Assembly (NCBI RefSeq): GCF_000372825.1
Contig: NZ_KB910516.1
Span: 2,078,011 to 2,142,010 of the forward strand
Direction: 5' to 3'
Source: Methylobacterium sp. 77
GTDB lineage: Bacteria > Pseudomonadota > Alphaproteobacteria > Rhizobiales > Beijerinckiaceae
Length of the DNA: 64,000 nt
The notes under the pieces were generated by a model that was not told the origin of the DNA, made no database searches, and worked only from the letters and a program-made list of their open reading frames with translations. The stretch's first letter is position 1, and the number at the start of each line of letters is the position of its first letter. This document shows positions 1 through 8,426 of this stretch, one piece after another. The position numbers and the translations under genes were made by a program.

Positions 1-354
1 GGAGCCGATCAGAGTGGCGCGGGCCAGCCCCATCCGCTGCTCGCGGTCGAAGCCGTAACCGAAATCCCAGACGAAGTGGCGCAGGCCGCCGAGCATGTGG
101 TGCATCAGGATCCAGGTATAGGCGAACAGGACCAGCTTCCCGACGATGGAGCCGAAGAACCACGCGACCCAGGCATAGGCTGCCGGCCCGGAGGCCAGCG
201 ACACGAGCCAGATCGCCACCAGGGCGGTGCCGCCGTAGAGAGCGGTGCCGGTGACGCGGTGGAACACCGACATCGCCATGGTCCAGGTCCAGCGGTAGAT
301 CTGGAGATGGGGCGAGAGCGGCGGGGCGACCGTGGGTCGAACGGTAGGTGCCAT
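1..354 (-). CDS. sdhC: Succinate dehydrogenase cytochrome b556 subunit (partial, 3' end outside window)
   Basis: Translating the reverse strand from the ATG at 354 gives 118 codons without a stop before the window edge. The product starts MAPTVRPTVAPPLSPHLQIY and contains a S-V-F-H-R-V-T-G segment followed by two hydrophobic helices and the motif H-H-M-L-G-G-L-R-H-F-V-W-D. These are the signatures of SdhC, the membrane anchor that binds haem b and ubiquinone in complex II of the TCA cycle; the His of G-L-R-H is the region of the haem ligand in the family. The C-terminal part, probably the end of the third helix, and the expected sdhD-sdhA-sdhB genes lie to the left of the window. No other reading frame here gives a recognisable protein. 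Confidence 0.9.
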   Translation of the reverse strand, partial: MAPTVRPTVAPPLSPHLQIYRWTWTMAMSVFHRVTGTALYGGTALVAIWLVSLASGPAAYAWVAWFFGSIVGKLVLFAYTWILMHHMLGGLRHFVWDFGYGFDREQRMGLARATLIGS

Positions 355-510
355 TCTGCGAAAGTCCTCGGCGTTGTGGTGCCAATGGCAGCAGCGATGC
401 TGCTCAGATTGGACCGTCTCTAAAGGGGTACGGCCTATGCGCCAATGCGCCAACCGGTGTTGATGTGCATTGCGGTGTGACACACCCGCCCGATCGTCAT
501 TGGCGAATGT

Positions 511-1833
511 TCACGGAAAGTGGCCCAGCACGCGCCACCAGAGATAGTCGAGCGGCGTCACGACGAGGAGCGAGGCCAGACCCGTGACGAGGGTCAGAAT
601 GGTCGCCGACCGGAGCGGAACCCGCCCCAGATCCATCGCCATCACGATGGGTGGCGCCTGGTAGGGCAGGAACAGCGTCGAGTATCCAACGACCTGGATC
701 ATCACCACGCTCGCAAGGTCCAGACCGCTCGCGCGCGACATCTCACCGGCCAATGCCGTGTAGAGGGCGGGAGCGCCGTTCGCGGTGACGAAGACGGCGA
801 AGACCGACGCGATGATCGTCAGAACGCCGAAATTCTGCGCCGACGCGCCGGGTTCCAACGGTGCCACGGCGAGCAGGGCATGGCCGAGCCTGGCGCCGAG
901 CCCGGTCTCGTTGACGATTGCCACCAGGCCCAGAAGGGCCGCCACGTAGAAGCAGGTCCGCAGGTTCACCGCGCCGAAGGCCTCCGCCGGCAACACGCCG
1001 ATCCGCGGCAGGAGACAGATCACCGCCGCCGTCAGTCCGACCCAGGCCGGGGCGATATGGTGGAGGCTGTCGGTCACCCAGAAGGCCAGCGTGAGGGCGA
1101 GGATGACGGTGAGGCGCCGCTCCTGGGGCGAGAAGGGCGGCATCGACTCGCTCGCATCCGTCGCGGCGGGGCTCATCCGGTCGGGGAACAGCCGCACGAT
1201 GGCCGCCACCAGGATGATGCCCTTCACGCCGGCGAGCACCGGCGCGTGGAGCAGCAGATAGGGCAGGTAGGCGAGATGCAGACCGTACAAGGTCTCGGCC
1301 GTGCCGGCCATGACGAGGTTGGGAACGTTGGCCGGCAAGATGGCGGCCGAGAGGAGCGGCGTCGCCAGCCCCACCGCGAGGACCGCTCCGTGCCGTCCGG
1401 GCCGACCCGGCTCGAGGCCGAACGTGTCGCAGAGCGCCAGCACCACCGGGATCAGCAGGGCGATGCGTCCGAGATTCGAGGGCATGACGAAGGCGAGGGC
1501 GAAGGCCAGGGTGACGATGGCCGCGATGAAGCCGGTATAGGAGCCCGACAGACGGCCCGCGAGACTGCGCGCGAGCCGGGTGCCGAGGCCGGTCCGCGTG
1601 ATCGCTAGCCCGACCACCATCCCGCTCAGCACGAGCCAGAAGGCGGATGACGAGAATCCGGAGAAGACCGTTGTTGCCGGCGCGAGCTTGAACAGCATCG
1701 CGGCGGCGAAGAACAGCATCGCCGTCACCACCTCGGCCACGATGCCGCTCGCCCACAGACCCATGCAGACGACGAGCAGAAAACCGGTCACGAGGACCGT
1801 GGAATCGCCTGCGAGGATGGACGCCGCCTGCAT
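511..1833 (-). CDS. SLC13/DASS-type membrane permease
   Basis: A 440-residue polytopic membrane protein with about 11-12 hydrophobic segments. The SGFSSSAFWLVLSGM and ILPANVPNLVMAG stretches resemble the paired re-entrant S-N-x-x-x helices of the divalent anion:sodium symporter (SLC13/CitT/ArsB-NhaD) superfamily, so transport of a dicarboxylate, sulfate or similar anion is likely, but the substrate cannot be read from sequence. The ATG at 1833 is chosen because a GGAGCGGAG stretch precedes it; a TTG at 1923 would add 30 residues with no membrane character. It lies downstream of mxaB in the same direction, separated by a strong hairpin, so it is probably not part of the methanol operon. Confidence 0.75.
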   Translation of the reverse strand: MQAASILAGDSTVLVTGFLLVVCMGLWASGIVAEVVTAMLFFAAAMLFKLAPATTVFSGFSSSAFWLVLSGMVVGLAITRTGLGTRLARSLAGRLSGSYTGFIAAIVTLAFALAFVMPSNLGRIALLIPVVLALCDTFGLEPGRPGRHGAVLAVGLATPLLSAAILPANVPNLVMAGTAETLYGLHLAYLPYLLLHAPVLAGVKGIILVAAIVRLFPDRMSPAATDASESMPPFSPQERRLTVILALTLAFWVTDSLHHIAPAWVGLTAAVICLLPRIGVLPAEAFGAVNLRTCFYVAALLGLVAIVNETGLGARLGHALLAVAPLEPGASAQNFGVLTIIASVFAVFVTANGAPALYTALAGEMSRASGLDLASVVMIQVVGYSTLFLPYQAPPIVMAMDLGRVPLRSATILTLVTGLASLLVVTPLDYLWWRVLGHFP

Positions 1834-1939
1834 CTGAGGGAAACGCTCCGCTCCGACCGGGCACGAAAGATCGTGCCCGACATCGTGGCGCGGACACTGA
1901 TCTCGAATTGGAGTGGTTCGCAATTCGGATGTTGCCCAC

Positions 1940-1966
1940 CGATCCTTCGCGAACGGCGAAGGATCG
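1940..1966 (-). terminator. Hairpin downstream of mxaB, probable end of the mxa operon
   Basis: A perfect 11-bp inverted repeat (CGATCCTTCGC at 1940-1950, its complement at 1956-1966) with a 5-nt loop starts 28 nt after the mxaB stop. There is no T-run after it on the minus strand, so it may stabilise the 3' end or act with Rho rather than as a classical intrinsic terminator. Confidence 0.5.
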
Positions 1967-1994
1967 CAGCTATGGAGCGCATCGTGGCCGCTGT

Positions 1995-2630
1995 TCAGCG
2001 CACCCGTTTCTCCTGATCCACGGCGACGCGGATGAGGTCGGCCAGCGTCCGCACGCCGAGCTTCTGGCGCATGGCGGAACAGGTGTTGAGGACGGTGCGG
2101 TACTTGATCGAGAGGGTGTCGGCGATGCTCTGATACGAGGTGCCACGGCTGAGGAGCGAGAGGATCTCACGCTCGCGATGGCTCAGATCGGCCAGGGGCG
2201 AGCGGCGGGCCCCCGCCTGCAGCACCGCGATCTCGACCGCGAGATCGTGATCGAGATAGCTCCGTCCGGCGCGCACCGCCTCGAAGGCTTTCAGGAATTC
2301 GGCGGTTCGCACGTCCTTGAAGACGTAGCCGATGGCGCCGCTCTCCAGGGCGCGCGAGACGATGACCGGGTCGTTGTGCATGCTGAAGGCGAGGATGCGC
2401 GTGTCTCTCGCCAGTTTGTGGATCCGCTTGATCAGCGACAGGCCGGACAGCCCCTCCCCCTGCAGGCTCAGATCGGCGACGACCATCTGCGGCCGCAGGC
2501 GATGGAAGATCCGGTAGGCCGCCATGATGTCGGTCGCCTCATGGATCGTCTCGACCCCGGCATCCTCCATCAAACGGCGGAAGCCGCGCAGGACCACGGG
2601 GTGGTCGTCCACCACGAGGACGGCCGTCAT
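1995..2630 (-). CDS. mxaB: LuxR-type response regulator MxaB
   Basis: A 211-residue response regulator of the NarL/FixJ type. The receiver domain (1-120) has the acidic pair D8-D9, the phospho-acceptor D53 in V-A-D-L-S, S83 and K105. The C-terminal helix-turn-helix (about 148-208) has the L-S-H-R-E-R-E-I-L-S-L-L core of LuxR-type DNA-binding domains. It is the last gene of the mxa cluster, which matches mxaB of M. extorquens, a regulator known to be needed for methanol oxidation gene expression. No sensor kinase lies beside it; in M. extorquens the partner systems (mxbDM, mxcQE) are elsewhere. A 43-nt gap separates it from mxaH, unlike the overlaps upstream, so it could also have its own promoter. 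Confidence 0.9.
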   Translation of the reverse strand: MTAVLVVDDHPVVLRGFRRLMEDAGVETIHEATDIMAAYRIFHRLRPQMVVADLSLQGEGLSGLSLIKRIHKLARDTRILAFSMHNDPVIVSRALESGAIGYVFKDVRTAEFLKAFEAVRAGRSYLDHDLAVEIAVLQAGARRSPLADLSHREREILSLLSRGTSYQSIADTLSIKYRTVLNTCSAMRQKLGVRTLADLIRVAVDQEKRVR

Positions 2631-2673
2631 CGCCCGGCCTCGCCGTCGCCTGATGTTCGTGGGGTAAGGGCGG

Positions 2674-3204
2674 TCACGGCGTCGCTCGTCCTTCGTTCTG
2701 GACCGAATAGCGTTCGTTCAGCCGCGAGAGAGCGCTCGTCCGGTCGGCACCCTGCTGTCGCGTGTTGTAATAGTGCTGGCACATCTCGCCGAAGAGCTGC
2801 TTGCGGTGGGTCGCTGCTGCGACCTCCTCCAGCCCGTCGAGGAGGTCGGCATAGGGTTCGGGCTTGCCCGCCTCCGCCAGCATCTCTCCGAGCTGGACGG
2901 TGCGGTTGGCGATCATGCGCGGATCCTCGATGAAGGATTCCTTGGCGCGGGCGAGGCTGTGGCGGAGGTGCTCGGTCTGCGACCCCACCTCCGGTGCCGG
3001 CGTGCCGGTCTCACGGCTCGCGAGCCAGCGGGCCGGCTCCATCGGATCCGTATGCGACAGCCAGGTTGGGACATCCGCATCGGATTTCGTGGCGACCACC
3101 GCCTGATCCTCGGTATTCGCCTCTCGTGTGCTGCTCTCCTCACCCCTGTCGCAGGCGGAGAGCGCGAGCGGGAGGCAAAGGAGGGCAGGTGCGAACCGTC
3201 TCAT
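2674..3204 (-). CDS. mxaH: Lipoprotein of the methanol operon, MxaH
   Basis: A 176-residue protein with a signal sequence ending in the lipobox L-A-L-S-A-C, so Cys18 is the expected lipidated residue and the protein should be anchored in the envelope. The rest is soluble, largely helical and charged, and shows no motif I recognise. Its place between mxaE and mxaB is that of mxaH in the M. extorquens cluster, and this synteny is the main basis for the name. The start codon overlaps the mxaE stop (ATGA at 3201-3204), which implies translational coupling. Its role in methanol oxidation is not established as far as I know. Confidence 0.75.
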   Translation of the reverse strand: MRRFAPALLCLPLALSACDRGEESSTREANTEDQAVVATKSDADVPTWLSHTDPMEPARWLASRETGTPAPEVGSQTEHLRHSLARAKESFIEDPRMIANRTVQLGEMLAEAGKPEPYADLLDGLEEVAAATHRKQLFGEMCQHYYNTRQQGADRTSALSRLNERYSVQNEGRATP

Positions 3205-4154
3205 CGCGCCGCCTCCGATGCCCGGCCGACGACGAGGCTGCGCGGCCCCTCTGCCACCGGGATTCGGGCGGTCTCCTTCAGCGAATCCAGGTCGATGACC
3301 GACACCGAATCCGAGAACCAGTTCGCCACGAAGGCCGACGCGCCATCGACGGCGATGCCCTCCGGGTAGCGCCCCACCGGGATCGTCGCCTTCAGGACGA
3401 GGGTCCTGGCGTCGAGCACCGCCACCGTGCCGGCCTGCTGGTTGGTGACGAGAACGAGGCTACCATCCTCGCTCGTCGCGACCCCGTAGGGCATCCCGCC
3501 GATCGTCACCGTGGCGGTGACCGAAAGGGTGCCGGTATCGATGACGCTGACGTCGCCGCTGCGCACATTCGCCACGTAGAGCCGATCCTCGCTCGGGCTC
3601 AGCCCCAGGGCGAACGGCCCCTCGCCCACCGATACGGTCGCGATGCGCTCCATCCGCGCCGTATCGAGCACGCTGACCTGCCGGCTCTCGCGGTCGGCAA
3701 CGTAGAGCCGGCCCTTGCGATCGATGACGAGACCGGCCGGGTCTCTGCCCACGGCGCAGATTCCATCGACGGCGCCCGTCAGCGCCGACAATCGCACCAC
3801 CCTCCCCCCGGCCCAGTCACCGACGAAGAGGCTCGCGCCATCGGCGGAGACGGCGGTGCCGAAGGCCTGTCCCGGAAACGGCAGGCGCCGCAGGACGGTA
3901 GTGTTCGGTCCGTCGACCACATCGATCCCCGCATGGTCGGGCTGGGTCAGGTAGAGGCGCCCGTCCGGCCCGGCAGCGACCTGCGCGATCCCCTGCCCGA
4001 CCGAGACCGAGGCCACGACGCTGTTCGAGCCGGCCTCGATGCGGCTCAGCGCTCCCGCCCCCTGGCTCGCCACATAGACCGGCCCGGCCTCGACCGTAGG
4101 GACGGCGAGGCCGAGGGCGAGAGCGGCGAGCAGGATCGAATGCATCGCGCTCAT
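3201..4154 (-). CDS. mxaE: YVTN-type beta-propeller protein MxaE
   Basis: A 317-residue protein with an N-terminal signal peptide (about 1-23) followed by repeated blades with the pattern Y-V-A-N-x-x-S/D-x-x-V-S-V-I-D-x-x-T, for example L-Y-V-A-N-V-R-S-G-D-V-S-V-I-D. Such repeats form a seven-bladed propeller in the periplasm. In M. extorquens the gene between mxaD and mxaH is mxaE; a propeller suggests a binding or scaffold role, but the function is not settled. Its ATG overlaps the mxaD stop (4151-4154) and its own stop overlaps mxaH. Confidence 0.75.
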   Translation of the reverse strand: MSAMHSILLAALALGLAVPTVEAGPVYVASQGAGALSRIEAGSNSVVASVSVGQGIAQVAAGPDGRLYLTQPDHAGIDVVDGPNTTVLRRLPFPGQAFGTAVSADGASLFVGDWAGGRVVRLSALTGAVDGICAVGRDPAGLVIDRKGRLYVADRESRQVSVLDTARMERIATVSVGEGPFALGLSPSEDRLYVANVRSGDVSVIDTGTLSVTATVTIGGMPYGVATSEDGSLVLVTNQQAGTVAVLDARTLVLKATIPVGRYPEGIAVDGASAFVANWFSDSVSVIDLDSLKETARIPVAEGPRSLVVGRASEAAR

Positions 4155-4702
4155 TGCGTCGCCTTGCCCTCCAGGCGTGCCTTCAAGCCCTTCAGGCCGT
4201 TGCCGAAATAGAGGTTCATCGCCTCCTTGCCGGCGGCGTCGCTCAGATCTTCCGGCGGCTCGTTGCCGGTATCGCCGCGATAGAAGCGACCGATCCACTC
4301 GACCTTCGAGCCGTCGCCCTCCGGCGTCACGGTGAGCGACGCCGAGTAGGACGAGACCGGCAGCGCCTTCAGATCGGCCTCCCCGAGGCGGTAGGAATAG
4401 CTGCGCTTGCCCGCATCCCACTCGTCGAGACCCTCATCGAGGGTGCCGCCGTTCTTCAGGGTCACCGTGCGGCGGCCGCCCGAGGCGTTGCCTCCGGTGC
4501 CGGTGCTTGTCGCCACATCCGGATGCCATTTCGAGACGCCGGCGAAATCGCCGACCACGGCCCAGACGGCGTCAGGCTTTGCCGCGATGGTGATGGATTG
4601 GTCGATCTTCTGCGGGGTCGGGCCGTGAGCGAGGGCCGTGGTCGCGAGAAGGAATGAGGTTGCCAGGGGAGCGAGGAGCGTGGTCGGCAGGGCAAGACGC
4701 AT
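4151..4702 (-). CDS. mxaD: Periplasmic START/SRPBCC-fold protein MxaD
   Basis: A 183-residue protein with a signal peptide (about 1-25, ending A-L-A) and a single SRPBCC (polyketide cyclase/START-like) domain: I-D-Q-S-I-T-I-A-A-K-P-D-A-V-W at its start and a long C-terminal helix. MxaD of M. extorquens is a periplasmic protein reported to promote electron transfer between methanol dehydrogenase and cytochrome cL. It lies 3 nt after mxaL and overlaps mxaE by 4 nt, inside the accessory block of the operon. Confidence 0.85.
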   Translation of the reverse strand: MRLALPTTLLAPLATSFLLATTALAHGPTPQKIDQSITIAAKPDAVWAVVGDFAGVSKWHPDVATSTGTGGNASGGRRTVTLKNGGTLDEGLDEWDAGKRSYSYRLGEADLKALPVSSYSASLTVTPEGDGSKVEWIGRFYRGDTGNEPPEDLSDAAGKEAMNLYFGNGLKGLKARLEGKATQ

Positions 4703-4705
4703 CGA

Positions 4706-5695
4706 TCAGACCTTTTTCACCAGGACAGAACGGCCGGCCCCGACGAGCGGGGCGGCGAAGACGACGAGGATCAGAGCGAGGGCGATCCCGCCGAACAGGG
4801 GGCGCAGGTCGAGGCTTCCGGGGAGCGGGCGCGGAGTCGCCGCACGGGCGAGGACGTCGCCGAGGCCCGAGGGGCCGTCGAGATGGGCGTAGGTCAGGCC
4901 CGTCGCCTGCGCGAGGGTCTTGAGATAGGGCTCGCGAACGGAAGAGAGATGCTCCGTGCCGGAGGCCGCGGCGGCGCCGAAGGGCGCGTTGCGCGGATTG
5001 TAGCCTTCGCGGCTCTCGGCATCGGCCGGCGGTGGCCCGAAGCGGTTCTCCTGCTGGACGTCACCCGACCCGTAGAACCCGATCTCGCGGCCGCGATCGT
5101 TGTAGCGCGGGATCGGCGACAGGCCGTAGGCGCCGGCCCCGACGATGAGGCCGCGCACGGCGCCGGGCTTGCCGTCGAAGGTCGGACCGCCCGTGCTGGG
5201 CAGCGGCGGCGCTTCCTGCCCGTCGGTGACGAAGACGAGGTCGGTGCCGAGTTCCGCGGCCATCTCCACCGACCGGAACAGCCCGGCCGAAATCCGGCTG
5301 TCGCCCTCCCAGGCCATGCGCCAGTCGACGGCCTGGATCGCGCCGTCGAGGGGCGCGAAATCGGCGCAGACCTCGATCGGCGCGAACATCAGGAACGGCC
5401 GCCGCTCGGTGAAGAGGCCGAGCGCCACCCGCGAGCCGCAGGGCAGCGAGGCGACGAGATCGCGCAGGGCCGCCTTCGCCGTCTCGAGCCGGCTCGCCGG
5501 TTTGCCGTCCGGCCCGGCATAGTCGCGCACGTTCATGCTGCCGGTGATGTCGAGAACCGCGAGAACCTCGACGCCGTTGCGGGTCAGCGACAGGGGCCGC
5601 GCCACGAAGGTGAGCGCCACGAGACTGAAGGCTCCCGCCAGGAGCTGGAACCGCCGGTCGCGCAGGTTGCGCCGGACGAGGCCGATGGCGCTCAT
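4706..5695 (-). CDS. mxaL: Methanol dehydrogenase maturation protein MxaL (VWA domain)
   Basis: A 329-residue membrane protein with a first helix near residues 16-33, a von Willebrand A domain and a final helix near the C-terminus. The metal-site (MIDAS) motif is D49-I-T-G-S53 followed by a T-D-G-Q-E loop. In M. extorquens mxaA, mxaK and mxaL are required for calcium insertion into methanol dehydrogenase; two further VWA proteins (MxaC, MxaS) are encoded upstream. The ATG at 5695 overlaps the mxaK stop (ATGA), which settles the start; a much longer upstream frame is only a shadow of mxaK. Confidence 0.85.
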   Translation of the reverse strand: MSAIGLVRRNLRDRRFQLLAGAFSLVALTFVARPLSLTRNGVEVLAVLDITGSMNVRDYAGPDGKPASRLETAKAALRDLVASLPCGSRVALGLFTERRPFLMFAPIEVCADFAPLDGAIQAVDWRMAWEGDSRISAGLFRSVEMAAELGTDLVFVTDGQEAPPLPSTGGPTFDGKPGAVRGLIVGAGAYGLSPIPRYNDRGREIGFYGSGDVQQENRFGPPPADAESREGYNPRNAPFGAAAASGTEHLSSVREPYLKTLAQATGLTYAHLDGPSGLGDVLARAATPRPLPGSLDLRPLFGGIALALILVVFAAPLVGAGRSVLVKKV

Positions 5696-6447
5696 GGCTC
5701 CCCCCGTGGCTGGCCGGGGATCTCGGTCCAGATCTTCTTCGGCTCGGCCTTCAGCTCGTCGCCGGTCTTGCGGTCGAATTCCGGAAAGTCGCGCAGCAGG
5801 CGCGAGGCGACGTCGAGGTTGAACTTGGCGTCCCATAGGTCCGGCCGGCCCTGAAGGGCGCGGCGGTAATCCTGGCGTGCCAGGGTGATGAGCGGACCGG
5901 CGGGGTCGAGGTCGCCGCGTTCGAGATGGCCGAAGGCCTGTCGCAGGCGGGCATTGGCCAATGCGTAGCGGGCGCGTGCCGAGCGGTCGGTCTCGCTCTT
6001 CCGGTCGAGAGCCTCGATCAGTGGCTCGATCTCCTCCGCCACACCGCGCCGGGCGAGGTGCTGCACTCGGGCGAGCAGGACGGGAGGTGCCGCAGCGAGG
6101 GAGACCGGCACGTCCTTGCCGGAAGCGAGCGCCGCGATGGTGGCGTTGTCGCGCGCCACCCGCCAGGCCGCCGCGCCGAAGCCGAGGGCCACGAGGAGCA
6201 GGAGGATCGGCAGGGAGATGAGGAGGTGCGGGCGGGCGCGGCGCAGAGCGCCGCCCAGTCTGGCGCGGACTTTCCCTCTCCCCTCTGCGGGAGAGGGTGC
6301 CCCGCGCATGCGGGCCGGGAGAGGGGGCGACCTCTCCGGATAGCGCGCTCCCCTCTCCCGACCCTCGCTGACGCGAGGGCCATCCTCCCCCACAGAGGGG
6401 GGAGGGTTGGCGGCGCGAGTCGATGCCAGTCTGATTATCCTGCTCAT
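5692..6447 (-). CDS. mxaK: Methanol oxidation accessory protein MxaK with an in-frame repeat
   Basis: A 251-residue protein with one membrane helix (about 74-94) and a soluble helical, TPR-like C-terminal part (L-A-N-A-R-L-R-Q-A-F-G and related stretches). Position between mxaC and mxaL identifies it as MxaK, one of the proteins needed to give calcium-loaded methanol dehydrogenase in M. extorquens. The ATG at 6447 overlaps the mxaC stop (ATGA), the operon's usual arrangement. Residues about 14-58 are encoded by a palindromic repeat (6274-6406) and are rich in Pro, Gly, Glu and Arg, unlike the rest. An internal ATG at 6309 could also serve as start, giving a shorter protein without most of the repeat. 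Confidence 0.8.
   Translation of the reverse strand: MSRIIRLASTRAANPPPSVGEDGPRVSEGRERGARYPERSPPLPARMRGAPSPAEGRGKVRARLGGALRRARPHLLISLPILLLLVALGFGAAAWRVARDNATIAALASGKDVPVSLAAAPPVLLARVQHLARRGVAEEIEPLIEALDRKSETDRSARARYALANARLRQAFGHLERGDLDPAGPLITLARQDYRRALQGRPDLWDAKFNLDVASRLLRDFPEFDRKTGDELKAEPKKIWTEIPGQPRGEP
6274..6406. repeat. Palindromic repeat element inserted in frame in mxaK
   Basis: Three clear stem-loops lie in 133 bp: CCCTCTCCC at 6274-6282 with its complement at 6289-6297 (9 bp), CCCTCGC at 6362-6368 with 6373-6379 (7 bp), and CCTCCCC at 6384-6390 with 6399-6405 (7 bp). Such C-rich/G-rich palindromes are typical of intergenic repeats in Rhizobiales, and a shorter copy of the same kind occurs at 20733-20753. 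Here the element is open through the mxaK frame. Confidence 0.7.
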
Positions 6448-7502
6448 GTGGCGAGTCTCGATGTACCCGGCTCTACGACCGAGGCGTCGACACGCCCTCG
6501 TCTCCGCCGCAGGCTCAGATCCGCTTCCGCGAGCTTGCCCGCGACCAGAACGAGAAGGCCGATCAGGCTCAGCACATAGGCCCATCCCGACAGGTCGCGG
6601 CGCGGGCGCTGCTCGGTATAGGGAATCGGGTCGCGCTCCAGCCGCTCGATCTGGCGGATGGCCTCGGCCACCGCCTCGGCGCCCTCGGCCTCGAAGGCGC
6701 GATAGGGCGTGCCGAGGCTCTTGAAAAACAGGTCGAGATGGCGCTCGGGCGCGGCCTGGGGCGTGTCCTCGCCCGACGGCTTGTCGGCGATGGACGGCGA
6801 GCCCTTGGTGCGCAGGAACAGCCAGTAGAGGTTGGGCCGGATGCGGGTGAACTCGGCGCGCAGGTTTCCCTGCACGCGCGGGTCGATCACCGCCGCGCCG
6901 TCGGAGACGATGAGCAGGGCGCGCGAGACGTTGCCCCCGGTGGCTCCGAACTGTGAGAGCGCCATGGCGAGCCCGCGCGCGACGTTGGTGTAGTCGAGGC
7001 CCGGCCGGTCTATGGCGGCGATGGCCGCGCGGACCGCCTCGTGCCGGTCGGTCATCGGCACCACGAGCATGGGCGCCGTCGAGAAGGCGGTGACGGCGAA
7101 CTGGTCATGGGCGCGGCTGCCGACGAAATCGCCGAGCAGCCGGCGCGAGGCCGCCGCCTTCGATTCCTCGGCCCCCGAGGGCTGACGCCCGGCGAAGGTC
7201 TCGTTCATGCTCCCCGAACGGTCGACCAGCACCGAGACCTGCGCGCCGATGCCGGTGCGGGTGATGGTCTCGCCCGTTCTGTAGGGGCCCGACAAAGCGA
7301 CGACGAGGCCGGCGATGGCGAGGATTCCGGCGGCGCGCAGGATCCACCCGATCAGCCGCGAGAGGCCGTCGACGGGACCGGCCGCGATGCTGGAGACCTG
7401 CGTCACCCGCTGGCTCGAGACGGCGAGCGGCAGGAATGCCAGGGGCATCAGCCACAGCACCCAGGGAGTATCGGCGGAAAGGCGCATCAAGGCGGCGCTC
7501 AC
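6444..7502 (-). CDS. mxaC: VWA-domain membrane protein MxaC
   Basis: A 352-residue protein with two N-terminal membrane helices (about 13-30 and 52-72), a von Willebrand A domain with MIDAS motif D94-R-S-G-S98 and a S-D-G-A-A loop, and a C-terminal helix (G-W-A-Y-V-L-S-L-I-G-L-L). MxaC is a conserved member of the methanol dehydrogenase maturation set; the VWA fold suggests metal-dependent protein contacts with the MoxR ATPase MxaR and with MxaS and MxaL. The GTG at 7502 is preferred because it overlaps the mxaA stop (GTGA), as elsewhere in this operon; an ATG at 7487 would remove five residues. Confidence 0.85.
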   Translation of the reverse strand: MSAALMRLSADTPWVLWLMPLAFLPLAVSSQRVTQVSSIAAGPVDGLSRLIGWILRAAGILAIAGLVVALSGPYRTGETITRTGIGAQVSVLVDRSGSMNETFAGRQPSGAEESKAAASRRLLGDFVGSRAHDQFAVTAFSTAPMLVVPMTDRHEAVRAAIAAIDRPGLDYTNVARGLAMALSQFGATGGNVSRALLIVSDGAAVIDPRVQGNLRAEFTRIRPNLYWLFLRTKGSPSIADKPSGEDTPQAAPERHLDLFFKSLGTPYRAFEAEGAEAVAEAIRQIERLERDPIPYTEQRPRRDLSGWAYVLSLIGLLVLVAGKLAEADLSLRRRRGRVDASVVEPGTSRLAT

Positions 7503-8419
7503 GATGCGCGCTCGATGGCGGCGAGCCGCCGCGCCAGCGAGACGATCTCGGCCAGGGGCAGACGGCGCATGCCGGCCGCCGGACCGGTCCCGAAGAAGCT
7601 GTGGCGCGAGGCGTCGAGTAATGCGGCGAGGCCCGCCATCTCCCGGCCATAGGTGGGGTGCCGGACGAGGAAGGCGGGAAGGTCGTCGGCCAGAACCCGG
7701 CGGCCGTCGGTCTCGTCGAGGGCGCGGTGAAGGGCCAGCAGCGCCTCCCCATAGGCGGTCTCGGCGTCGTTCCGGCCGGCCAGCGAATGCAGCCGGCGCA
7801 GGCACAGGGCGAAGGCCCGCCCGCCCCGCTTGGCGAACGGCCACCACGTCCGGTCCCAGGCGAGCCCGGCGAAGGCGAGGAGGGCCATGGCCGCAAAGCC
7901 GGCACCTCCGACGAGTAGCGGTTGCGGATCGAGGCCCGCAACGCGCCCGTCCGGGCGCATGTAGCTCCGAGGATCCTCGCGGGCCGGCGGCTGGATCTCG
8001 CGCAGGGGCGAGATGGTGAACGACCATGACGGGACCTGCGCCTTGGCCGTGGTCGCGCCTGTGTCGGTGTCGCTCACGAAGGTGACGGCAAAGCCCGGGA
8101 TCTCCAGCGCCCGCGCATCGAGAGCGGCGTAGAAGTTCTGGTAGGTGAGATCGAGGCGCACGCGGCGGCCATCGCCCGCCGCGGCTTCGGATACGGCGAC
8201 GGTCCGGAGATCGAGCCAATAGGCGATGGCGCCGGGCTGGGGCAGCGACGCGGCCTGAAGGGCGAAGCCGGGCTCGACGACGATGTCGATCTGCGCGCGC
8301 ACGAGATCGCCGAGAAAATACCCGAACGGGCGCGGCGTGCGCACCTCGACGGAGCGCACCTGGGCCTGTGCGGCGGCGGTCGAGCAGAGGAGGAAGAGGA
8401 GTGGGGCGAAGCGGCGCAT
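7499..8419 (-). CDS. mxaA: Methanol dehydrogenase maturation protein MxaA
   Basis: A 306-residue protein with a signal peptide (about 1-20), a periplasmic beta-rich domain (about 21-150), one membrane helix (about 157-177) and a cytoplasmic C-terminal helical domain ending in L-A-R-R-L-A-A-I-E-R. The domain order and position between mxaS and mxaC match MxaA, one of the three proteins (A, K, L) whose loss in M. extorquens yields methanol dehydrogenase lacking calcium. It starts 7 nt after mxaS and overlaps mxaC by GTGA. Confidence 0.85.
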   Translation of the reverse strand: MRRFAPLLFLLCSTAAAQAQVRSVEVRTPRPFGYFLGDLVRAQIDIVVEPGFALQAASLPQPGAIAYWLDLRTVAVSEAAAGDGRRVRLDLTYQNFYAALDARALEIPGFAVTFVSDTDTGATTAKAQVPSWSFTISPLREIQPPAREDPRSYMRPDGRVAGLDPQPLLVGGAGFAAMALLAFAGLAWDRTWWPFAKRGGRAFALCLRRLHSLAGRNDAETAYGEALLALHRALDETDGRRVLADDLPAFLVRHPTYGREMAGLAALLDASRHSFFGTGPAAGMRRLPLAEIVSLARRLAAIERAS

Positions 8420-8426
8420 TGGGGCT

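Noticed and set aside
3201..4421. 406-residue form of MxaE starting inside mxaD
   Set aside because: The upstream 89 codons overlap mxaD in another frame; the signal peptide and ATGA overlap place the start at 4154.
6274..6406. CRISPR-like array in mxaK
   Set aside because: The palindromes differ from each other and lack regular spacers; it is a dispersed repeat element.
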